From Dietzia sp. JS16-p6b (GTDB lineage Bacteria; Actinomycetota; Actinomycetes; Mycobacteriales; Mycobacteriaceae): a DNA stretch of 64,000 nt. Location: the NCBI RefSeq assembly GCF_003052165.1, contig NZ_CP024869.1:964001-1028000 (forward strand), read 5' to 3'. Under the pieces are notes generated by a model. That model saw nothing but the letters and a program-made list of their open reading frames with translations, had not been told where the DNA came from and did no database searches. Below are positions 35,591-45,205 of the stretch, piece by piece (position 1 is the stretch's first letter; the number at the start of each line of letters is the position of its first letter). A program made the position numbers and the translations under genes.

Positions 35591-36660
35591 CGCCCCGACC
35601 GCACGGGGATCTCGAGCCCGGCCAGGTCGATGGCGGTGGCCACCATCTGAGCGGTGGCGTCCGGGTCGGTCATGAGCAGCGGCGCCTCGCGGACGGCGAT
35701 ACCGTCCACCTCGCCGTCCCCGGCACCGCCGGCCGGTCCGTCGCCGGGGGCCACCAGCCACCCGTCGAGCAACCCCGTACCGGACCTGGCCCCGAAGTGG
35801 CGGGCCACGGCGAGGGCGGAGGTCTCGACCCCGATCGCGGTGAGGCACGCATCGGCCATCCCGCGCAGCACCGCGCCCCCGATCACGGGGCTGACCCCCA
35901 CCACCGGCGCGGAGGTGGACCGCAGCGCGGCCCGGATCCCGGGGACGGCGAGAATCGCGCCGACGGAGACCACGGGGTTGGAGGGGGCGACGACGACGAG
36001 GTCGGCTTCCGCGATGGCCTCGAGGGTCTCCGGGGTGGGCCGGGCCGCCTCGGCGCCGATCTGCACGAACGCCGAGGCCGGCAGCTGCGCCCGGTGGCGG
36101 ACCCACCACTCCTGGAAGTGGATCGCCCGCTCGCCGGAACCCTGCTCGTCGTCGGGGCCGCCGGGGACCACGACGTGAGTCTCACAGCGGTCGTCGGTCA
36201 CCGGCAGCAGACGGACGCCGGGCGACCAGCGGGTGCACAACGCCTCGGTGATGTCGGTCAACCGATACCCGGCCCCCAGCATCTGCGTACGGACCAGGTG
36301 CGTGGCCAGGTCCTTGTCCCCGAGACCGAACCAGTCGGGCTGGACGCCGTAGGCGGCGAGTTCATCGCGGCAGTTCCACGTCTCGCCCGCGTGACCCCAC
36401 CCGCGATCGGGATCGATGCCCCCGCCGAGGGTGTACATGCAGGTGTCGAGGTCGGGGCATATCCGGACACCGTGCATCCACGCGTCGTCCCCGACGTTGA
36501 CCACCGCGTCGAGGCGGTGTGTGGGGGCGGCGTGGTGGGGATCGGCCTCCCGTCCCGGCGTGCCCCGACCTGCCGGGGCAGGGTCCAGTCCGAGAAGGCG
36601 ACGTGCGCCGAGCAGGAAACGGGCGCCACCGACGCCACCGGCCACTACACAGATCCTCAC
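35587..36660 (-). CDS. fbiA: 2-phospho-L-lactate / phosphoenolpyruvate transferase (F420 biosynthesis)
   Basis: 357 residues of the CofD family. Transfers the phosphoenolpyruvyl (or phospholactyl) group from its guanylyl-activated form to the flavin Fo, giving dehydro-F420-0. The opening [23 protein letters not shown] is the family nucleotide loop; [26 protein letters not shown] and [20 protein letters not shown] are further CofD signatures. GTG 36660 begins at the conserved core and has TACGCT 8 bp upstream, so the frame from 36750 is not needed. It is divergent from whiB2. Confidence 0.95.
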   Translation of the reverse strand: MRICVVAGGVGGARFLLGARRLLGLDPAPAGRGTPGREADPHHAAPTHRLDAVVNVGDDAWMHGVRICPDLDTCMYTLGGGIDPDRGWGHAGETWNCRDELAAYGVQPDWFGLGDKDLATHLVRTQMLGAGYRLTDITEALCTRWSPGVRLLPVTDDRCETHVVVPGGPDDEQGSGERAIHFQEWWVRHRAQLPASAFVQIGAEAARPTPETLEAIAEADLVVVAPSNPVVSVGAILAVPGIRAALRSTSAPVVGVSPVIGGAVLRGMADACLTAIGVETSALAVARHFGARSGTGLLDGWLVAPGDGPAGGAGDGEVDGIAVREAPLLMTDPDATAQMVATAIDLAGLEIPVRSGR

Positions 36661-36668
36661 GTCGACCA

Positions 36669-36674
36669 AGCGTA
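36669..36674 (-). promoter_or_regulatory. Leaderless-type -10 element of fbiA-fbiB
   Basis: TACGCT on the minus strand, 8 bp before the GTG at 36660, with no ribosome site between. Confidence 0.55.
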
Positions 36675-36813
36675 GTGACGGGGTCGCGGCGCGGGCAGGG
36701 CGGCCGGGCGTTCCGGGCGACCACCCCGATCCGAGGGTGTTCCACGCCACACCAGATCCGGCGTGTCACTGCCGCGCGCGGCGCACGGAAATGCTAGGTA
36801 TCCCCGAATTCGC

Positions 36814-36842
36814 TTGACCTGGACGACTCGCATGTGTGTAAT
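36814..36842 (+). promoter_or_regulatory. Candidate sigma-A type promoter of whiB2
   Basis: TTGACC (36814-36819), 17 bp, TGTAAT (36837-36842). The spacing is ideal. It lies about 79 bp before the whiB2 ATG. The small symmetric element TGTG-TAAT-CACA overlaps the -10 at 36835-36846 and could be an operator. Confidence 0.6.
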
Positions 36843-36920
36843 CACAGGTGTGTCATTCGTATCTGAGCGGCACGCGGGGCCGGGCAGACGCACGAGCGAC
36901 GAGCAACGTAACACGAGGGG

Positions 36921-37232
36921 ATGACCGTGGATCGACAGTCACGCACCGCAGCGGGACCCGAACTGGCCCTGGTCGACCTCGGAACCGGCGCGCTCTTCGC
37001 GGAGGACGAGGAGGAGAGCTGGCAGGAGCGGGCACTGTGTTCGCAGACCGATCCTGAAGCCTTCTTCCCGGAGAAGGGCGGCTCGACCCGCGAGGCCAAG
37101 AAGATCTGCACGGGATGCGAGGTCAAGGCAGAGTGCCTGGAGTACGCCCTGGCCAACGACGAGCGATTCGGCATCTGGGGTGGACTGTCGGAGCGCGAAC
37201 GTCGTCGGATCAAGCGTGACGCCGTGATGTGA
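36921..37232 (+). CDS. whiB2: WhiB2-type iron-sulfur regulator
   Basis: 103 residues of the WhiB family, controlling septation and cell division in its best-studied orthologues (WhmD). The four cluster cysteines are Cys40, Cys63, Cys66 and Cys72, followed by the GIWGGL turn (84-89) and a basic C-terminus (ERERRRIKRD) that contacts DNA or sigma factor. The extended acidic N-terminus (EDEEESW) fits WhiB2 rather than WhiB1. ATG 36921 has a GAGGGG site directly before it. It lies opposite fbiA with a 260-bp regulatory gap, as in M. tuberculosis (Rv3260c). Confidence 0.93.
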   Translation: MTVDRQSRTAAGPELALVDLGTGALFAEDEEESWQERALCSQTDPEAFFPEKGGSTREAKKICTGCEVKAECLEYALANDERFGIWGGLSERERRRIKRDAVM

Positions 37233-37264
37233 GGGTGACAGTGATGTGATCCTGCCCGGGCGGG

Positions 37265-37858
37265 TCACTCCTCGCCGGGGCCGGCCTCCACGTCGTCGGG
37301 GGAGATCTCCAGATGCTGTGAGACCAGTTCCACCAGCACGGAGTAGATGAGGTCGCGGAGGTCGTCCCCACCCGGCGCGCGGCGGGTGAGCGGTCTGCGG
37401 AACAGGACCAACCGGGCCCGCGTGGGCTGGCCGGCTCGGTCGACGCCCGCCGGGACCAGGCGGGCGAGCGGGACCAGGCCGTCCGCCACCACTTCTTCGG
37501 GCCACGTCTCGCCCGGCTTCAACCGCATCCGCGGCACCATGTCCACGGCGAGGTCCAGGTGCACCAGTCGGGAATGCCAGTGCTGGTCGATCTCGGCGAA
37601 CGCCTCGAGCGCAGCGGCGTCGAACTCGGCGGCACGGCTGCGCCACCGGGGGACCTCCGGGGGCAGGATCGGGCCGCGCGGCCCGTGCCCCCGTCGCGCG
37701 GCACGCCGGGAGGTCACCACTCGCGGGCCACGGCGTCCGGGATCCCCCGGGAAGTCCCGGACGGAGATCCGGCTGCCCGAGCACACGTCGTTCTGTCCGG
37801 CGCCCGGGATCGCGTTCCCGGTGGGCGGCCGGCCGGGGGTCGGTCCGTGTGGGGTCAT
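37265..37858 (-). CDS. Metallopeptidase-family (zincin-like) protein lacking HExxH
   Basis: 197 residues. From about residue 72 it follows the mycobacterial Rv3259 family (PPEVPRWRSRAAEFD, HLDLAVDMVPRM, WPEEVVADGLVPLARL, RARLVLFRRPL). The segment where the zincin helix HExxH is expected reads DLIYSVLVELVSQHLE, so the metal-binding His and Glu are gone. The first 70 residues are Arg/Gly/Pro-rich and probably disordered. ATG 37858 has TACCCT 6 bp upstream. Its function is unknown, and peptidase activity is unlikely. It is divergent from the DUF3499 gene. Confidence 0.72.
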   Translation of the reverse strand: MTPHGPTPGRPPTGNAIPGAGQNDVCSGSRISVRDFPGDPGRRGPRVVTSRRAARRGHGPRGPILPPEVPRWRSRAAEFDAAALEAFAEIDQHWHSRLVHLDLAVDMVPRMRLKPGETWPEEVVADGLVPLARLVPAGVDRAGQPTRARLVLFRRPLTRRAPGGDDLRDLIYSVLVELVSQHLEISPDDVEAGPGEE

Positions 37859-37864
37859 GAGGCG

Positions 37865-37870
37865 AGGGTA
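37865..37870 (-). promoter_or_regulatory. Leaderless-type -10 element
   Basis: TACCCT on the minus strand, 6 bp before the ATG at 37858. Confidence 0.55.
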
Positions 37871-37938
37871 GCCGCCGCCTCCGACAGCCCGGGGCACCGC
37901 GGCGGCGGGTCGCGGCGCACGCGGCGGCCCGACGGGAC

Positions 37939-37944
37939 TACGCT
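37939..37944 (+). promoter_or_regulatory. Leaderless-type -10 element of the DUF3499 gene
   Basis: TACGCT, 8 bp before the GTG at 37953, without a ribosome-binding site. Confidence 0.55.
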
Positions 37945-37952
37945 GGGGTCTC

Positions 37953-38428
37953 GTGAGTGAGAACCGTCGTTGCTGCCGCCCGGGATGCCCCAATCGTGCG
38001 GTCGCCACGCTCACCTATGTCTACGCCGACTCGACGGCCGTCGTCGGACCGCTCCCGGCGATCCCGGAGCCCCACTCGTGGGACCTGTGCGCGGCGCACG
38101 CCCTGCGCATCACCGCCCCCGGGGCTGGGATCTGGTCCGCCATCCCGACATCGACGTCTCGGCGGAGGATTCCGATCTCACCGCGTTGCTGGACGCCGTC
38201 GCCGGCGGCCCCGTCGGCGGGCGGCGGGCGGGGGTCGCGCTCGTGGACGCCGACCGCCTGCGGCGGCTGGGGGTCTCGGACCCCACCCCGGTGCTCGCCG
38301 AGGAGCCGGTCGAGCCCTCCGGTTCCCGCCCCCACCTGCGGGTCGTCCCGAACGCGAACGACCCTGTCGACTCCCCGTCCGCGGAGCCCGCCGACGGCGC
38401 CCGGGAGTCGGACCCGGAGCTCGGCTGA
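37953..38428 (+). pseudogene. DUF3499-family gene interrupted by a one-base frameshift
   Basis: The N-terminal frame from GTG 37953 reads RRCCRPGCPNRAVATLTYVY, then EPHSWDLCAAHALRITAP. This is a small cysteine-rich, zinc-ribbon-like start (CxxxC and a later WDLCxxH) of the DUF3499 family found only in actinobacteria. The continuation RGWDLVRHPDIDVSAEDSD to DPELG lies in the next frame, ending at 38428. The shift falls in CCCCCGGGG at 38116-38124, and adding one base gives an uninterrupted protein of about 158 residues, close to the M. tuberculosis Rv3258c length. Its function is unknown. I think a sequencing or assembly indel is more probable than a true pseudogene. Confidence 0.8.
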
Positions 38429-38483
38429 CCGGCTGCCGGCCGCCCCCGACCGCGAGGCGCGGGCCGGGTGGGAATGCGGCGGG

Positions 38484-38489
38484 TAGGGT
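38484..38489 (+). promoter_or_regulatory. Leaderless-type -10 element of the phosphomannomutase gene
   Basis: TAGGGT, 6 bp before the ATG at 38496, without a ribosome site. Confidence 0.6.
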
Positions 38490-38495
38490 CGACGG

Positions 38496-39911
38496 ATGAC
38501 ACCGTCCGACCGCCTCTCATCCCTGGAGCAGCACGTGCCACGCACCGCCGAGTCCGTCCGAGCAGTCATCAAGGCCTACGACGTACGCGGCGTCGTGGGT
38601 GAGCAGATCGACGAGGATTTCGTCCGCGAGGTCGGCGCGTCGTTCGCCCGGCTGATGCGCTCCGAGGGGTCGGGCACCGTCGTGGTGGGCCATGACATGC
38701 GGGACTCCTCCCCGGCGCTGTCCAGGGCGTTCGGCGACGGCGTCACGTCCCAGGGGCTCGACGTGGTGACGATCGGCCTCGCCTCGACCGATCAGCTCTA
38801 CTACGCCTCCGGGATGCTCGACTGCCCGGGCGCCATGTTCACCGCCAGTCACAACCCGGCCCGCTACAACGGGATCAAACTCTGCCGGGCGGGCGCCAAG
38901 CCGGTCGGTCAGGAGTCCGGCCTCCGCACGATCGCCGACGAGCTCGTCGAGGGTGTACCCGCGTACGACGGTGACGCCGGCACGGTCTCCGAGCGTGATG
39001 TCCTGGACGGGTACGGCGGGTACCTGCGTGACCTGGTCGACCTCTCGGGCATCCGACGTCTCAAGGTGGCGGTCGACGCCGGCAACGGGATGGGTGGCCA
39101 CACCGTGCCCGCGGTCCTCAGCGGCCTACCACTGGAGATCGTGCCCCTGTACTTCGAGCTCGACGGCAACTTCCCCAATCACGAGGCCAACCCCCTCGAG
39201 CCGGCCAATCTGGTCGACCTCCAGGCGTTGGTCCGGGAGAGCGGAGCGGACATCGGCCTCGCCTTCGACGGCGACGCGGACCGCTGCTTCGTGGTGGACG
39301 AGCGGGGTGAGCCGGTCGCCCCGTCGGCCATCACCGCGCTGGTGGCCGGGCGTGAACTCGACAAGGAGCCCGGCGCGTCCATCATCTACAACCTCATCAC
39401 CTCCCGGGCCGTCCCCGAGCTGGTCGAGGAGAAGGGCGGCGTGGCGGTCCGGACCCGCGTCGGTCACAGCTTCATCAAGGCGCAGATGGCCGACACCGGT
39501 GCCGTCTTCGGCGGTGAGCACTCGGCGCACTACTACTTCCGCGACTTCTGGGGCGCCGACTCGGGGATGCTCGCCGCGATGCACACCCTCGCCGCGCTGG
39601 GGGAACAGGACGCCCCGCTCTCGCAGGTGATGGCGGAGTACACCCGGTACGCCGCGTCGGGGGAGATCAACTCGACCCTGGACTCCGCGGAGGCGCAGGT
39701 GGCCCGCATGGAGGAGGTCGTCGACGCGTTCGCCGGTCGCGCCGTGTCGGTCGACCGCCTCGACGGCGTCACGGTCGACCTCGGGGACGGCGCGTGGTTC
39801 AACCTCCGGGCCTCGAACACCGAACCGCTGCTGCGTCTCAACGCGGAGGCGCCCACCAGGGAGGGCGTCGCCGCAGTCGTCGACGAGGTCCTCGCGATCG
39901 TCCGTGCCTGA
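38496..39911 (+). CDS. manB: Phosphomannomutase / phosphoglucomutase
   Basis: 471 residues of the alpha-D-phosphohexomutase family, interconverting mannose-6-phosphate and mannose-1-phosphate. The phosphoserine loop TASHNPARYNGIKLC lies near 115-129, the magnesium loop FDGDADRCF near 261-269, the sugar-specificity loop GGEHSAHYY (GEHS favours mannose or glucose), and RASNTEPLLRLN at the C-terminus. It links manA to the guanylyltransferase at 33057 for GDP-mannose. ATG 38496 matches a leaderless start. Its end overlaps the TobH-like gene by 8 bp. This corresponds to Rv3257c. Confidence 0.95.
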   Translation: MTPSDRLSSLEQHVPRTAESVRAVIKAYDVRGVVGEQIDEDFVREVGASFARLMRSEGSGTVVVGHDMRDSSPALSRAFGDGVTSQGLDVVTIGLASTDQLYYASGMLDCPGAMFTASHNPARYNGIKLCRAGAKPVGQESGLRTIADELVEGVPAYDGDAGTVSERDVLDGYGGYLRDLVDLSGIRRLKVAVDAGNGMGGHTVPAVLSGLPLEIVPLYFELDGNFPNHEANPLEPANLVDLQALVRESGADIGLAFDGDADRCFVVDERGEPVAPSAITALVAGRELDKEPGASIIYNLITSRAVPELVEEKGGVAVRTRVGHSFIKAQMADTGAVFGGEHSAHYYFRDFWGADSGMLAAMHTLAALGEQDAPLSQVMAEYTRYAASGEINSTLDSAEAQVARMEEVVDAFAGRAVSVDRLDGVTVDLGDGAWFNLRASNTEPLLRLNAEAPTREGVAAVVDEVLAIVRA

Positions 39912-40998
39912 CCTCACCAGCGACACGGGGGCGGGCCGGGTCGATCTGGACGACGCCGAGGCCCTCCGCTCGTCCGACGCCACCGGCGCACTGCTCCACG
40001 CGTCGATGGCCGGTGCCCAACTCCGGTCGGTCGCGACCGCCGTGGACGCCGGGGCCCTGGAGGGCCTGGTGGGGTTCCGGCCGCGGTCACTCGTCTGGGT
40101 CACCGGGCGGTCGGCCCGGGCCCGCCAGGCCGCCCGGGTGGTCGCCGCTCTCTGCGAGACCGTCGGCGGGGCCGCGGTTCCGCCACTCGTCCACGCCCAC
40201 GCCCTGCCCACCTGGGTCGGGGCACTGGATGTCGTCCTGGTCTCGGGCGACGACGCCGGGGACCGTGACCTCGCGTCGGCCGTCGACTCCGCCGCCCACA
40301 GGGGCGCCGTCGTCGTGGTGGACGTGCCGAAGGAAGGACCCGTGGGCGAGTCGGGAGGGGGCCGCGCCGTCTGGCTCTCCCCGCTCCCGTACCTCCCGCC
40401 GCACCGGGGGGTCCTGCACCACCTGGCCGCGGGGATGGCGGTCCTCACCGCCCTCGGCGTGCCGGGACTGGACGTCGGCGTGGCCGCGGACGTCGTCGAC
40501 GTCGAACTCGAGGGTCTGGGGCCCGATCTCGCGACCCCGGTCAACCCGGCCAAGCTCCTCGCCACCGCCGTCTCCGGCTCGGACCCGCTCGTGTGGATCC
40601 ACGCCGATCCGGTCTCGGCGGCGTACTGCGACCGTGCGGTGGCGGCGTTCTGCGACGCCGGCAGGGTCACGGCGGCCTCCTCCGTCGCGGACGCGGTCCG
40701 GTCCCAGGCCGAGCGTGCCCGAGGCCTGCCCGCCGTGGACCCCCTCGCGAGTCTGTTCCACGATGACGAGTTGGACGGTGAGCGCGAGCACAGGACGATC
40801 CGACACCTCGGTATGGTGTTGAGCGCGGACGAGGAGTTCGTCCGCGTGACCGCGGGTCCGCTCGTGGACGTCGAGTGGATCTCCGATCGCGGTCGGGACA
40901 CGCTCGGCGCCGCACCGGCCCCGTTGAGCGGAAGGGTGGCCGCGCTCATGGCACGGACAGAGCTTTCCGCCGCGTATTACCTGGTGGGGGGGCTCTAG
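39904..40998 (+). CDS. TobH-like protein with SIS (phosphosugar isomerase) fold
   Basis: 364 residues. The C-terminal part (LHHLAAGMAVLTALGVPGLD and the segment around residues 205-350) resembles the second SIS domain of bifunctional phosphoglucose/phosphomannose isomerases, and the N-terminal part (RSLVWVTGRSARARQAARVVAALCE) a first nucleotide-like SIS domain. It is known as TobH in mycobacteria (Rv3256c), with no proven activity. The position between phosphomannomutase (8-bp overlap) and manA (4-bp gap) suggests a role in mannose-phosphate metabolism. The GTG start is set by the overlap. Confidence 0.8.
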   Translation: MPDLTSDTGAGRVDLDDAEALRSSDATGALLHASMAGAQLRSVATAVDAGALEGLVGFRPRSLVWVTGRSARARQAARVVAALCETVGGAAVPPLVHAHALPTWVGALDVVLVSGDDAGDRDLASAVDSAAHRGAVVVVDVPKEGPVGESGGGRAVWLSPLPYLPPHRGVLHHLAAGMAVLTALGVPGLDVGVAADVVDVELEGLGPDLATPVNPAKLLATAVSGSDPLVWIHADPVSAAYCDRAVAAFCDAGRVTAASSVADAVRSQAERARGLPAVDPLASLFHDDELDGEREHRTIRHLGMVLSADEEFVRVTAGPLVDVEWISDRGRDTLGAAPAPLSGRVAALMARTELSAAYYLVGGL

Positions 40999-41002
40999 AC
41001 CC

Positions 41003-42244
41003 GTGGTGGCTCTCAGCCCGGTCGTCCAGGCGTACGCGTGGGGATCCCGGACCGCGCTCCCCGAGTTGTGCGGGACGCTCTCCCCGGCACCGCACCCGGT
41101 CGCCGAGCACTGGTTCGGTGCCCACGACTCCGGCTCGTCGCTCTGCGCGGACGGGCGGGGGTTGGACGCACGGATCGCCGCAGACCCCGAGGGTGAACTC
41201 GGTGCCCGGGTGGCCGCGCAGCACGGCGGAGGGTTGCCGTTCCTCGTCAAACTCCTGTCCGCCGAGCAGGCGCTCTCGCTGCAGGCACATCCGTCCCCGG
41301 AGCGGGCGAGAGAGGGGTTCGCCGCGGAGGACGCGCGGGGGATCGCCCTGCACGCACCGGATCGCAACTACCGCGACACCAACCACAAGCCCGAGATCCT
41401 GGTGGCCCTGACCGAGTTCCACGCGCTGGTGGGATTCCGTCCCGTGGCCCGGACCGTGGAGTTGTTGGACGCGTTGGACGTCTCCGCGCTGCGCCCCTAC
41501 CGCGCGATGTTGGACGGACAGCCGGACGCCGAGGGCCTGCGCGCCGTGTTCACCACCTTCGTGACGATGCCGCACTCTGCGCTGGCGACGGTGGTGGCGG
41601 ACCTCGTCACCGGGGCCGTCGACTACCTCACGGTGGAAGGCGTCGCCGGGCGGTGGTCGCACGAGGCCACGACCGTGGTGGAACTGGCCGAGCGCTACCC
41701 CACGGACCCGGGGGTCCTGGGTGCCCTGCTGCTCAACAGGGTGGTGCTCCTCCCGGGGGAGGCCGTGTACCTGGGACCAGGTCAGCTCCACGCCTATCTC
41801 CGCGGGGTGGGGGTGGAGGTGATGGCCAACTCGGACAACGTTCTGCGCGGGGGGCTGACGCCCAAGCACGTCGACGTCCCGGAGCTGATGCGCGTGCTCG
41901 CGTTCGACCCGCTGGTGGACCCCACGGTCCGCCCGGTCCGGGCAGACCGCGGGATACCGGGGGAGATGGACTACCCCACGCCGGAGCCGGACTTCGCGCT
42001 CTCGCGCATCGAGCTCCCCGCCGCCTCCGGTCCCGTCGGCTATCCCACAGACGGGCCGGAGATCCTGTTGTGCACCTCCGGGCGAGTGCGCGTGGCGGAG
42101 AACGGGACCACGGAGACACTGGGGCCCGGCCACGCGGTGTGGGTGCCCGCCTCGACTCCGGAGGTCGTGCTGGAGGCCGTGGACGGGGCGACCGTCTTCC
42201 GCACCCGTGTCGGAGATCCGGCGACGGGGACGCCGCACCGGTAG
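41003..42244 (+). CDS. manA: Mannose-6-phosphate isomerase, class I
   Basis: 413 residues, zinc-dependent, converting fructose-6-phosphate to mannose-6-phosphate. Cupin motifs carry the zinc ligands: LLSAEQALSLQAHPSPE (Gln and His), NHKPEILVAL (Glu) and YLGPGQLHAYL (His). It supplies the mannose that the two neighbouring enzymes turn into GDP-mannose for PIM, LM and LAM. GTG 41003 follows the previous stop by 4 bp. In M. tuberculosis an amino-acid transporter and the alkB-rubredoxin genes separate manA from sahH; here only 60 bp do. Confidence 0.95.
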   Translation: MVALSPVVQAYAWGSRTALPELCGTLSPAPHPVAEHWFGAHDSGSSLCADGRGLDARIAADPEGELGARVAAQHGGGLPFLVKLLSAEQALSLQAHPSPERAREGFAAEDARGIALHAPDRNYRDTNHKPEILVALTEFHALVGFRPVARTVELLDALDVSALRPYRAMLDGQPDAEGLRAVFTTFVTMPHSALATVVADLVTGAVDYLTVEGVAGRWSHEATTVVELAERYPTDPGVLGALLLNRVVLLPGEAVYLGPGQLHAYLRGVGVEVMANSDNVLRGGLTPKHVDVPELMRVLAFDPLVDPTVRPVRADRGIPGEMDYPTPEPDFALSRIELPAASGPVGYPTDGPEILLCTSGRVRVAENGTTETLGPGHAVWVPASTPEVVLEAVDGATVFRTRVGDPATGTPHR

Positions 42245-42254
42245 AGCGCCCCGC

Positions 42255-42260
42255 TACTGT
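42255..42260 (+). promoter_or_regulatory. Candidate -10 element of sahH
   Basis: TACTGT, 44 bp before the sahH ATG, in the 60-bp gap after manA. sahH has an ACGAGGAG ribosome site 12 bases upstream, so this message would carry a leader. Confidence 0.4.
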
Positions 42261-42304
42261 GGTGCGGGAGTCTTTCCACGAATCACGAGGAGCTGGTCGC
42301 ACAC

Positions 42305-43771
<1,467 letters not shown>

Positions 43772-43782
43772 CCCGCAGACCG

Positions 43783-44421
43783 GTGGTCGCGCGACTGGTC
43801 GTCGTCGAGGGGCTCGACGGTGCGGGCAAGAACACCCTGACGACCGCTCTGGTCGGTGAGCTCACCGACCGGGGTGTGTCGGTCGGTCGGCTCGCCTTCC
43901 CCCGGTACGGGACCCTGCACGCCGACCTGGCCGCGGACGCCCTGCACGGCGGTCAGGCCGGCGCCGCCGACTCGCCGCACGCGATGGCCCTGCTGTTCGC
44001 CCTGGACCGGCACGCGGCGCTGGGTGAGCTGCGCGACCTGATCGGCTCTCACGACGTTGTCCTGCTCGACCGCTACGTGGCGTCCAACGCCGCGTACACG
44101 GCGGCCCGGCTCGGCCCCGGCAGGCAGGACGAGGTTCTCCGCTGGATCGGTGAGCTCGAGTTCGACCGACTCGGGTTGCCCACACCGGACCTGCAGATCC
44201 TGCTCGACACCCCTGTCGCGCTGGCGGCCGAGAGGGCGGGATCCAGGGAGACGGCGGACCCGGGTCGGACCCGGGACCGCTATGAGAGGGACGCCGCTCT
44301 CCAGACCGCGACCGGGGAGATCTACCGTCGACTGGCCAGCACCGGATGGCGCTCGCCCTGGCAGGTGTCGGGCGTCGACCCCGATGTGCGACGGTTGGCC
44401 GACGTGGTGGTCGGACACTGA
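43783..44421 (+). CDS. tmk: Thymidylate kinase
   Basis: 212 residues. Phosphorylates dTMP to dTDP. The P-loop VVEGLDGAGKNTL lies at about 7-19; DRYVASNAAY is the DR(Y/H) substrate motif with catalytic Arg; and the lid region around AGSRETADPGRTRDRYERD closes over ATP. The GTG start (MVARLVVVEG) is 11 bp after sahH. The order sahH-tmk-mtrA-mtrB-lpqB is conserved in the group. Confidence 0.95.
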   Translation: MVARLVVVEGLDGAGKNTLTTALVGELTDRGVSVGRLAFPRYGTLHADLAADALHGGQAGAADSPHAMALLFALDRHAALGELRDLIGSHDVVLLDRYVASNAAYTAARLGPGRQDEVLRWIGELEFDRLGLPTPDLQILLDTPVALAAERAGSRETADPGRTRDRYERDAALQTATGEIYRRLASTGWRSPWQVSGVDPDVRRLADVVVGH

Positions 44422-44473
44422 GCTGTCGGGCCCCGAGCCGAGGCGTGGGCCCGTCCCGCGCGCACGGGACGGG

Positions 44474-44479
44474 TAAGGT
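44474..44479 (+). promoter_or_regulatory. Candidate -10 element of the mtrAB-lpqB operon
   Basis: TAAGGT, 45 bp before the mtrA start chosen here. The leader between holds a possible 12-codon frame (44484-44522). Confidence 0.45.
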
Positions 44480-44524
44480 CTTCATGAACGCATGCCGACA
44501 TACACGCCGACACAAGTGGTGACA

Positions 44525-45205
44525 ATGACCCCGAAGATCCTCGTCGTCGACGACGACGCCGCCCTGGCAGAGATGCTCACCATCGTCCTGCGGGGCGAGG
44601 GGTTCGAGACCGAGGTCGTGGGCGACGGCGTCCAGGCCATCGAGACCTTCCGTGCGGTCCAGCCCGATCTGGTCCTGCTGGACCTCATGCTCCCGGGCCG
44701 GAGCGGGATCGACGTGTGTCGGGACATCCGCGGTGAGTCACGGGTGCCGATCGTCATGCTCACGGCCAAGACCGACACCGTGGACGTGGTCCTGGGACTC
44801 GAGTCCGGGGCCGACGACTACATCATGAAGCCGTTCAAGCCCAAGGAACTGGTGGCCCGCATCCGGGCGCGGCTGCGTCGCGGCGAGGACGAGCCGAGCG
44901 AACTCCTGCACATCGGGGACGTGAGCATCGACGTGCCCGCCCACACCGTGACGCGGGACGGGACCCCCATCCCGCTCACCCCGCTCGAATTCGACCTGCT
45001 CGTGGAGCTCGCGCGAAAGCCCCGCCAGGTCTTCACCCGCGAGGTCCTCCTCGAACACGTGTGGGGCTACCGCCATTCGGCCGACACCCGGCTGGTCAAC
45101 GTCCACGTCCAGCGCCTGCGGGCCAAGATCGAGAAGGACCCGGAGAACCCCGAGGTCGTCCTCACCGTTCGCGGCGTCGGGTACAAGGCCGGTCCGGTCT
45201 CGTGA
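44525..45205 (+). CDS. mtrA: Two-component response regulator MtrA
   Basis: 226 residues, OmpR/PhoB type. The receiver domain has the acidic pair near residues 9-11, phospho-acceptor Asp53 (LLDLMLPGRSG), Thr in MLTAKT and Lys in MKPFKPKELVAR. The C-terminal winged helix includes LTPLEFDLLVELARKPRQVFTREVLLEHVWGY and VHVQRLRAKIEKDP. It controls cell division, wall hydrolases and osmotic response genes in this order. ATG 44525 fits the length of the known protein (228 residues in M. tuberculosis); ATG 44492 would add 11 residues. The stop overlaps mtrB by 4 bp. Confidence 0.96.
   Translation: MTPKILVVDDDAALAEMLTIVLRGEGFETEVVGDGVQAIETFRAVQPDLVLLDLMLPGRSGIDVCRDIRGESRVPIVMLTAKTDTVDVVLGLESGADDYIMKPFKPKELVARIRARLRRGEDEPSELLHIGDVSIDVPAHTVTRDGTPIPLTPLEFDLLVELARKPRQVFTREVLLEHVWGYRHSADTRLVNVHVQRLRAKIEKDPENPEVVLTVRGVGYKAGPVS

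Noticed and set aside
42245-42304. SAH riboswitch upstream of sahH
   Set aside because: Only 60 bp are available and I find no pairing pattern of that class; a plain promoter plus ribosome site explains the gap.
44484-44522. Possible 12-codon upstream frame (MNACRHTRRHKW) ending just before mtrA
   Set aside because: The start lies only 4 bp after the presumed -10, so it may not even be on the message, and it has no ribosome site. The overlap with the mtrA start region looks accidental.
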